NCBI RefSeq assembly: GCF_000013745.1
Contig: NC_007925.1
Span: 4,526,001 to 4,590,000, forward strand
Direction of reading: 5' to 3'
From: Rhodopseudomonas_A palustris_F
Lineage (GTDB): Bacteria; Pseudomonadota; Alphaproteobacteria; Rhizobiales; Xanthobacteraceae
Length of the DNA: 64,000 bases
Position 1 is the stretch's first letter, and each line of letters opens with the position of its first letter. The notes under the pieces are model-generated. The model saw only the letters and a list, made by a program, of their open reading frames with translations, was not told where the DNA came from and did no database searches. Shown piece after piece: positions 58,618-64,000 of this stretch. The position numbers and the translations under genes are program-made.

Positions 58618-59862
58618 ATGGGCTTTTTTCAGCGAACCGGAATCCTTGCCGGGCTGCGCAGCGGAGCCTGGCTGACCGGCGAACGGGTCCGCGGCTACAG
58701 CCTGATTCTGCTCGGCCTTGGCGCCGCGGCGATCGTCGGCTGGCTGGCGCTGTCGGACGCCATGATCGACCGCAACGGCAAGCCGATCGGCACCGATTTC
58801 TCCGACCCCTACGCCGCCGGCACCCTGGCGCTCGCCGGCAAGGCCGCCGATGCCTACGTCCCCGCGTTGCAGCACGACGCCGAACGCGCGGTGTTCGGCG
58901 GCCGCGACGTGCCGTTCTATGGCTGGCACTATCCGCCGTTCTTCTTCGCCGTGGCGATGGCGGTGGCGGCGCTGCCCTATGGCTGGGGATTGCTGCTCTG
59001 GCTGACCTCGAGCCTTGCGGCCTATCTGGCAATGATTCGCATGGTGCTGCCGCGACCGGAGACGCTGTTGGTCGCGCTCGCCTTCCCCGCCGTGCTGGTC
59101 AATATCGGCCACGGCCAGAACGGCTTCCTCACCGCCGCATTGCTCGGCGGTGCGTTGCATTGGCTCGACCGGCGACCCATTCTGGCCGGCGTGTTGATCG
59201 GGCTGTTGGCCTACAAGCCGCAATTCGGGTTGCTGATCCCGCTGGCGCTGCTCGCAGGCGGGCGGTGGAAACCGATCGGCGCCGCCGCGGCCACCGTCGC
59301 CGTGCTGTTCGCGCTGAGCGTGGCGGCGTTCGGCAGCGGCATCTGGCAAGCCTTTGCCGAGTCCACCCGTTTCACCCAAGACGTGGTCCTCGAACAGGGC
59401 AACACCGGCTGGGAGAAGATTCAATCGATCTTCTCCGCAGCGCGCAATTGGGGCGCGACGGTGCCCGTCGCCTATGCGTTGCAGCTGCTGCTGGCGCTGA
59501 CCGTCGCGGCCAGCCTGGCCTGGCTATGGCGCAGCACCGCGCAATTCGAACTCAAGGCTTCGGCGCTGGCGACGGCGTGCCTGCTCGCCACCCCCTACGT
59601 GCTGGATTACGATCTCGTCGTGCTCGCGGTTTCGATCGGCTTTTTCGTCCGCCACGGCTTCGCCCGCGGATTTCGCGACTATGAGATCAGCATGCTGGCC
59701 GCCGCCTTCATCGTGCCGCTGCTGTCGCGCGGCATCGCTGCCGGCACCGGGATTCCGTTGGGCTTGCTGGCGCTGCTTTCGCTTTACGCTTTCACCTTGC
59801 GACGCGCGGTGGCGGATTGCGCAACTCCAACCGCTGCAACGGCGCTGCCGGCGCATTCCTAA
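58618..59862 (+). CDS. GT87-family (DUF2029) membrane glycosyltransferase
   Basis: A 414-residue polytopic membrane protein with about ten helices. The first periplasmic loop has 'GTDFSDPYAAGTLALAGKAA' and 'VPFYGWHYPPFFFAVAMA', where the Asp and the YPPFF motif mark the DUF2029/GT87 family of polyprenyl-phosphate-mannose-dependent transferases. Later 'NIGHGQNGFLTAALLGGALH' and 'KPQFGLLIPLALLAGGRWKP' are also characteristic. The acceptor glycan cannot be told. It is divergent from aspC with a 192-bp gap. Confidence 0.88.
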   Translation: MGFFQRTGILAGLRSGAWLTGERVRGYSLILLGLGAAAIVGWLALSDAMIDRNGKPIGTDFSDPYAAGTLALAGKAADAYVPALQHDAERAVFGGRDVPFYGWHYPPFFFAVAMAVAALPYGWGLLLWLTSSLAAYLAMIRMVLPRPETLLVALAFPAVLVNIGHGQNGFLTAALLGGALHWLDRRPILAGVLIGLLAYKPQFGLLIPLALLAGGRWKPIGAAAATVAVLFALSVAAFGSGIWQAFAESTRFTQDVVLEQGNTGWEKIQSIFSAARNWGATVPVAYALQLLLALTVAASLAWLWRSTAQFELKASALATACLLATPYVLDYDLVVLAVSIGFFVRHGFARGFRDYEISMLAAAFIVPLLSRGIAAGTGIPLGLLALLSLYAFTLRRAVADCATPTAATALPAHS

Positions 59863-60036
59863 TCGCCTTTGATTGGTAAAATCTGCTCGTCGGTTGCAGT
59901 GCGGCAGGCGATTTCGAGCTTTTCCGGAATGAGGGGCTTGCGAGCCACCCCCGGCCGCATCATTGTTTAGCCGCGGTGACGATGGACAACGCAAATCCAC
60001 GCACACGGGGCGGCGACGGAACCAAGCGGCGGCAGA

Positions 60037-60690
60037 ATGTACAAACTCTATTCGATGCAACGATCCGGCAACAGCTACAAGGTCCGCCTTGCGCTGGCGT
60101 TTCTCGACGCGCCGTACCGTGCGATCGAGGTCGACATTCTCAGCGGCGAAAGCCGCACGCCGGATTTCCTCGCCAAGAATCCCAGCGGCCAGGTGCCGCT
60201 GCTGGAGGTCGCCGAAGGCCGTTACCTCGCGGAGTCCAACGCCATCCTCTGGTATCTCGGCGTCGGCACCTCGCTGGCGCCGGAATCGCGGATCGATCGC
60301 GCCGACGCGCTGCAATGGATGTTCTTCGAACAGCACGCGCTGGAGCCCAATATCGGGGCGGCGTATTTCTGGCTGTCGCTGGTCAAGGGCGGCCGCGACC
60401 TGCAGACCCACGCCTTGGAAGACTGGATGGAGCGCGGCTACGCGGCGCTGCAGGTGATGGAAAATCACCTCAAGGACAATGATTACTTCGCCGCCGGCCA
60501 ACTCACCATCGCCGACATCGCGCTGTACGGCTACACCCATGTCGCCGATCAATGCGACTTCGACCTCGAGGCGTTTCCCGCGATCGGCGCCTGGCTGAAA
60601 CGGGTGCAGCAATCGCCCGGCTACGTCTCGATGAACTGGCGCCCGGAGAGTATTTCGGACGACGCCCCGGGAATCGCCGCCGAGGCCTAA
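60037..60690 (+). CDS. Glutathione S-transferase family protein
   Basis: A 217-residue GST. The thioredoxin-fold half has 'YSMQRSGNSYKVRLALAFLD' (GSH activation through Ser in 'SGNSYKVR'), 'NPSGQVPLLEV' with the cis-Pro, and 'ESNAILWYLG' (gamma-Glu binding); the helical half has 'LTIADIALYGYTHVAD', the N-capping box of GSTs. The spacing fits the Ure2p/YfcG-like or beta group. Substrate unknown. No clear upstream partner; a promoter is not obvious in the 175-bp gap. Confidence 0.9.
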   Translation: MYKLYSMQRSGNSYKVRLALAFLDAPYRAIEVDILSGESRTPDFLAKNPSGQVPLLEVAEGRYLAESNAILWYLGVGTSLAPESRIDRADALQWMFFEQHALEPNIGAAYFWLSLVKGGRDLQTHALEDWMERGYAALQVMENHLKDNDYFAAGQLTIADIALYGYTHVADQCDFDLEAFPAIGAWLKRVQQSPGYVSMNWRPESISDDAPGIAAEA

Positions 60691-60839
60691 CGGGCCGTTA
60701 GCGCCGGTAAATAGCGGGCATAACAAGTAATTTCGCCCTCGTTCCGCCTTTTTCGCTGAGTTACCGCCGCAAAATTGCCTGCGAGTATTGGGAAACAAGC
60801 CTATCGCGGTGATTCGCCGCGTCTTTAAGGATCCCGACC

Positions 60840-61010
60840 ATGACACGGTCGCCAAGCACGGAGGAGGGCTTCAAGAGCCTCCGCGCGCTCACTCCCTCGC
60901 GTTTGACCCACGCCGTCGCGGCTGCGCTGGCGTTCAGTTCGTTGTCGCTATGCCTGATCGTGGTGATCACCTTGCTGTCGACGGGTCTGGGCATGGCGCG
61001 GCCGCTCTGA
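60840..61010 (+). CDS. Very small membrane protein, 56 residues
   Basis: A short frame with a basic, Ser/Thr-rich N-terminus ('MTRSPSTEEGFKSLRALTPS') and one clear membrane helix ('AAALAFSSLSLCLIVVITLL'), ending 'GMARPL'. AAGGATC lies 7 bp before the ATG. It is 83 bp before the PQQ sugar-dehydrogenase gene on the same strand. The layout (short charged head, single helix) is like that of regulatory or assembly micro-proteins, but no family is recognised. Confidence 0.5.
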   Translation: MTRSPSTEEGFKSLRALTPSRLTHAVAAALAFSSLSLCLIVVITLLSTGLGMARPL

Positions 61011-61092
61011 GCTCGCGCACCCCGACGCGGCCCCGGCGACGGCACGGAAACGCGACGCTTGGCTTGGACCCGTTGGTGCATGAGGCTTTGCG

Positions 61093-62259
61093 ATGAAGGC
61101 TCCACTCGTTTGGGTCACCGGATCGCTGGTCGCGGCCATCGTACTGACCGCCTCGTTCCTGATCGCCACCACGGCGAGCCGCGGCGAAACCAGTTCGTTC
61201 GCCTCCTCCGCCGGCCCGCTCGAGGTCCACACCGTCGCCTCCGGCCTGGTCAATCCATGGGCGCTGGCGTTCCTGCCGGACCGGCGCATGCTGGTCACCG
61301 AGAAGCCCGGCCGGATGCGGATCGTGACGCCGCAGGGCCAGCTCTCGCCGCCGCTGCAGGGCGTCCCCGAGGTCTGGGCCTCCGGCCAAGGCGGGCTGCT
61401 CGACGTCGTGGTCGACAAGTCGTTTGCTGATAACAAGACTCTGTATTTCTGTTTCGCCGAACGCACGGGCAATGGCGGCCGCACCGCGGTGGCGCGCGCC
61501 AAGCTCGACGATGCGCGCCCGCCGCGGCTCGACGATGTGAAGATCATCTTCCGCCAGGACGGCCCGTTGTCGAAGGGCAATCACTACGGCTGCCGGATCG
61601 CGCAGGCGCCGGACGGCAATTTGTTCGTCACCCTCGGCGAGCATTTCTTCGCCCGCGACCAGGCGCAGACCCTCGCCAACCATCTCGGCAAGCTGATCCA
61701 CATCACCCCGGACGGCGCCGCCGCGAAAGACAATCCGTTTCTCGGCCGCTCCGACGCCAGGCCGGAGATCTGGAGCTACGGCCACCGCAATCCGCAGGGC
61801 CTCGCCTTCAATCCGAGGTCGGGCGCGCTGTGGGAGATCGAGCACGGCCCGCGCGGCGGCGACGAGGTCAACATCATCGCCCCCGGCAACAACTACGGCT
61901 GGCCGGTGATCGGCTTCGGCATCGATTACGACGGCAGCAAGATTCACGACAGCACCATCAAAGACGGCATGCAGCAGCCGATCAAATACTGGGTGCCGTC
62001 GATCGCGCCGAGCGGCATGGCGTTCTACATCGGCGCGCTGTTTCCAGCGTGGCGCGGCAGCCTGTTCACCGGCGCGCTCGCTGGCCAGATGCTGGTGCGG
62101 CTGTCGCTCGACGGCGACAAAGTCACCGGCGAGGAGCGGCTGTTACACCAACTCGGCGAACGCATCCGCGACGTCCGTCAGGGACCGGACGGCGCGCTCT
62201 ATCTGCTCACCGACAGCGCCACGGGCCGCATCCTGCGGGTGACGCCGGCCGGCAAGTAG
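61093..62259 (+). CDS. PQQ-dependent sugar dehydrogenase, soluble aldose type
   Basis: A 388-residue six-bladed beta-propeller enzyme (YliI/Asd type) with a signal or anchor segment at about 7-27. The family motifs are 'GGLLDVVVDKSFADNKTLYF', 'HYGCRIAQAPDGNLFVTLGE' with the catalytic His, 'GHRNPQGLAFNPRSGALWEI' and 'EHGPRGGDEVNIIAPGNNYG', then 'GITSTGMAFY'-like 'APSGMAFYIGALFPAWRGSL'. Such enzymes oxidise aldoses to lactones with PQQ in the periplasm. Repeat copy E begins 3 bp after the stop. No pqq synthesis genes lie in the window. Confidence 0.92.
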   Translation: MKAPLVWVTGSLVAAIVLTASFLIATTASRGETSSFASSAGPLEVHTVASGLVNPWALAFLPDRRMLVTEKPGRMRIVTPQGQLSPPLQGVPEVWASGQGGLLDVVVDKSFADNKTLYFCFAERTGNGGRTAVARAKLDDARPPRLDDVKIIFRQDGPLSKGNHYGCRIAQAPDGNLFVTLGEHFFARDQAQTLANHLGKLIHITPDGAAAKDNPFLGRSDARPEIWSYGHRNPQGLAFNPRSGALWEIEHGPRGGDEVNIIAPGNNYGWPVIGFGIDYDGSKIHDSTIKDGMQQPIKYWVPSIAPSGMAFYIGALFPAWRGSLFTGALAGQMLVRLSLDGDKVTGEERLLHQLGERIRDVRQGPDGALYLLTDSATGRILRVTPAGK

Positions 62260-62262
62260 TCC

Positions 62263-62399
62263 GTGTCCCGGCCCGAAGCTGCCCGTCTTCGCGCGGCTTC
62301 GGGAGCCCCGGGACCGTTACGGATGCCGTGCTCCGCTACGGCCCCGGCTCGCTTCGCGCCACGCCGCATGCGCGGCGCGTCGCGAATAGTCCGGGGCAC
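62263..62399 (-). repeat. 135-bp palindromic intergenic repeat, copy E (inverted)
   Basis: GTGTCCCGG...GTCCGGGGCAC, the same orientation as copy D. It starts 3 bp after the sugar-dehydrogenase stop and ends 19 bp before the DUF486 stop on the other strand, again filling a convergent gap. Confidence 0.85.
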
Positions 62400-62418
62400 G
62401 CTTGCCGACGCGCCCGCC

Positions 62419-62769
62419 TCACGACCACTTGTGGAAAATGAAAAACGCCCCCGCCGCGATGAAGGCGAAGCCGACCGCGTGATTCCAGCCCAGCGGCTCC
62501 TTCAGATACAGAATCGAGAATCCGGCGAACACCACCAGCGTGATCACTTCCTGAATGGTCTTCAGCTGCGCCGCCGAATACACCTCGCTGCCCCAGCGAT
62601 TCGCCGGCACCGCCAGCCAGTACTCGAAAAACGCGATGCCCCAACTGATCATCACCACGAGCGCCAGCGCGCTGCTCTTGTATTTGAGATGGCCGTACCA
62701 CGCGAAGGTCATGAACACGTTGGAGGCGAGCAGCATCAGGATCGGCAGCAGATAGGGCGACACTGGCAT
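62419..62769 (-). CDS. DUF486 (DMT-like) small membrane protein
   Basis: A 116-residue protein with four membrane helices: 'LLPILMLLASNVFMTFAWYG', 'SALALVVMISWGIAFFEYWL', 'IQEVITLVVFAGFSILYLKE' and 'HAVGFAFIAAGAFFIFHKW'. The 'ASNVFMTFAWYGHLKYK' and 'EYWLAVPANRWGS' motifs identify DUF486, a half-size relative of drug/metabolite transporters that probably works as a dimer. The start is the ATG at 62769; the frame is open to 62877 without support. Substrate unknown. Confidence 0.9.
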   Translation of the reverse strand: MPVSPYLLPILMLLASNVFMTFAWYGHLKYKSSALALVVMISWGIAFFEYWLAVPANRWGSEVYSAAQLKTIQEVITLVVFAGFSILYLKEPLGWNHAVGFAFIAAGAFFIFHKWS

Positions 62770-63097
62770 GGAAATCCTTCCAAAAACGGAGCTAACGAGA
62801 GACGCAACGGCAAGTTCCGGCACGGCGAAGACGGCCTTGCCGCGCCAACGCTGCCCCAGCGGACAAGGCCACGTCACGACCGCGTAACAATGCGCAGCTA
62901 ACCTTCCGGTGCGGTGATCGACAACCCCCGTCGCCGATCATCGCTCCCAACGCGGTCCCCGTCAGTCGCCGCGCCTGTCTGGGACCGCACCTTTTTCAAC
63001 GCCGGCGTGCTTTCGAATATTTTGCTCGGATAATCTGCACAGGCCCATCCTCTGCCGCGCGCCGTTGCGATGGCAGCCGCTGAAAAAGACCATCGCC

Positions 63098-63940
63098 ATG
63101 ATCCGCTTCGTCGTCGTCGTCGCCGCATTCGTCGCGCTCACCCTGCTCCTGCTGCCGTTCCAATTGCTGGCGATGCGCTTCGACCTGCGTTTGCAGCGGA
63201 TCATTCCGCAGCTCTATCACCGCGCGCTGTGCCGATTGATCGGCGTCCGCATCCGCCAAGTCGGCCAACGCAGCGCCGACGCCCCGGCGCTGATTCTCTC
63301 CAATCACGTCTCCTGGCTCGACATCTGCGTGATCGGCGCGCTCGGCCCGGTGGTGTTCGTCTCCAAGAGCGAAGTGGCGCGCTGGCCGGTGTTCGGCTGG
63401 CTGTCGCGGCTGCAGCGCACCGTGTTCATCGACCGCCAGGCCCGCCATCGCACCGGCGCCGCCACCCAGGAAATCGGCGACCGGCTGGTCGGCGGCGACG
63501 CCGTGGTGCTGTTCGCCGAAGGCACCTCCAGCGATGGCGTTCGCATCCTGCCGTTCCGCTCGGCCTTGATCGGCGCGGTGCATCACGCGCTCGGCGCCTC
63601 GACCCAGCACAACGCCATCACCGTGCAGCCGTTGTCGCTGGCCTATGTCCGTTTCGCCGGATTGCCGGTCGGCCGCGCGCTGCGCGAACGCGTCGCCTGG
63701 TACGGCGACGCCGACCTGATGCCGCATCTGATGGGCGTGCTGTCGGCCGGCGCGATCGACGTCACCGTCAGCTGGGGCGACGCGGTCGCTCACGATGTCT
63801 CCGCCGACCGCAAGGCGATCGCGCGCCAGGCCGAAGCCGAGGTGCGGCGGATGACCGGCGCAGCGTTGCGCGCGGCGCCGCCGGCGCTGCCGGCGCCCGC
63901 CACCGAGAAATTGCCGCTGCCCTGGCCGCAGCCGGCCTGA
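63098..63940 (+). CDS. plsC: 1-acyl-sn-glycerol-3-phosphate acyltransferase
   Basis: A 280-residue membrane acyltransferase. Motif I is the HX4D 'LSNHVSWLDI' (His70, Asp75), motif III 'LFAEGTSSDG' and 'PFRSAL' binds the phosphate of the acceptor; an N-terminal membrane helix (about 4-24) anchors it. It acylates lysophosphatidate to phosphatidate in phospholipid synthesis; ornithine-lipid acyltransferase (OlsA) is a close alternative in this group. The ATG at 63098 is chosen; a TTG at 63065 would add eleven residues. The C-terminus is a Pro/Ala-rich tail. Confidence 0.85.
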   Translation: MIRFVVVVAAFVALTLLLLPFQLLAMRFDLRLQRIIPQLYHRALCRLIGVRIRQVGQRSADAPALILSNHVSWLDICVIGALGPVVFVSKSEVARWPVFGWLSRLQRTVFIDRQARHRTGAATQEIGDRLVGGDAVVLFAEGTSSDGVRILPFRSALIGAVHHALGASTQHNAITVQPLSLAYVRFAGLPVGRALRERVAWYGDADLMPHLMGVLSAGAIDVTVSWGDAVAHDVSADRKAIARQAEAEVRRMTGAALRAAPPALPAPATEKLPLPWPQPA

Positions 63941-64000
63941 GCCGCGGCCGCGCCGCACGAGTGTTGCCTCCGCCGTCTCTTGCCTTCCCGTCTCTTGCCT
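63941..64000. other. End of window
   Basis: Sixty bases after the acyltransferase stop; nothing recognised. Confidence 0.5.

Overview
The window looks like chromosome of an alphaproteobacterium of the Bradyrhizobiaceae, most like Rhodopseudomonas palustris. The signs are uniformly high G+C, a TrcR-type (DUF1013) cell-cycle regulator, an Irr-type box in front of a membrane-bound ferritin (MbfA), many chemoreceptors, an ispH-thrB-rnhA cluster, a serC-serA operon with a leader of the alphaproteobacterial serC type, and several families of dispersed palindromic repeats. The species call is inference from gene content; no rRNA or tRNA gene is present to test it. No CRISPR array, prophage or complete IS element was seen.

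Layout. 1-7.2 kb: the end of a D-Ala-D-Ala carboxypeptidase, an acyl-CoA ligase, a peroxiredoxin, the rnhA/thrB/ispH block and trcR. 7.2-10.1 kb: an accessory-looking stretch with a REP-associated tyrosine transposase (RAYT) among eight REP hairpins, a Cys-rich hypothetical gene, and an apparently independent structured RNA of about 370 nt on the minus strand with its own promoter and terminator. 10.6-25.6 kb: small hypotheticals, purA, a LuxR-type protein, a beta-CASP nuclease paired with an AMP/thymidine phosphorylase, a divergent MarR/quinone-oxidoreductase pair, ybaK, a sulfide:quinone oxidoreductase-like gene behind a palindromic operator, and a DMT exporter. 25.7-41 kb: a TonB siderophore receptor and five chemoreceptors on the minus strand (two soluble triple-PAS, three membrane-bound), interrupted by mbfA and a phytase-like esterase gene. 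41-44.3 kb: serC-serA. 44.8-58.4 kb: two outer-membrane beta-barrels, an Fsr-type exporter, glmM, a lactate-dehydrogenase-type flavoenzyme, aroE, a small HTH regulator, a divergent EF-G-like GTPase, two DUF992 proteins and an aspartate aminotransferase. 58.6-64 kb: GT87 transferase, GST, a very small membrane protein, a PQQ sugar dehydrogenase, a DUF486 protein and an acyltransferase.

Common threads. Amino-acid and cell-wall housekeeping (purA, serA, serC, thrB, aroE, aspartate aminotransferase, glmM, ispH, carboxypeptidase) is mixed with sensing and metal/sulfur functions. Regulatory DNA is unusually readable: alphaproteobacterial promoters with overlapping operators lie in front of mbfA, the SQR-like gene and the quinone oxidoreductase, and two TTAA-N7-TTAAC boxes (CtrA type) lie upstream of a chemoreceptor and an outer-membrane protein gene.

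The intergenic DNA carries at least six repeat families. The most striking is a 135-137 bp palindromic element present five times; four copies almost exactly fill gaps between the stop codons of converging genes. The strongest candidate for something undescribed is the structured RNA at 8017-8384 next to the RAYT/REP array.
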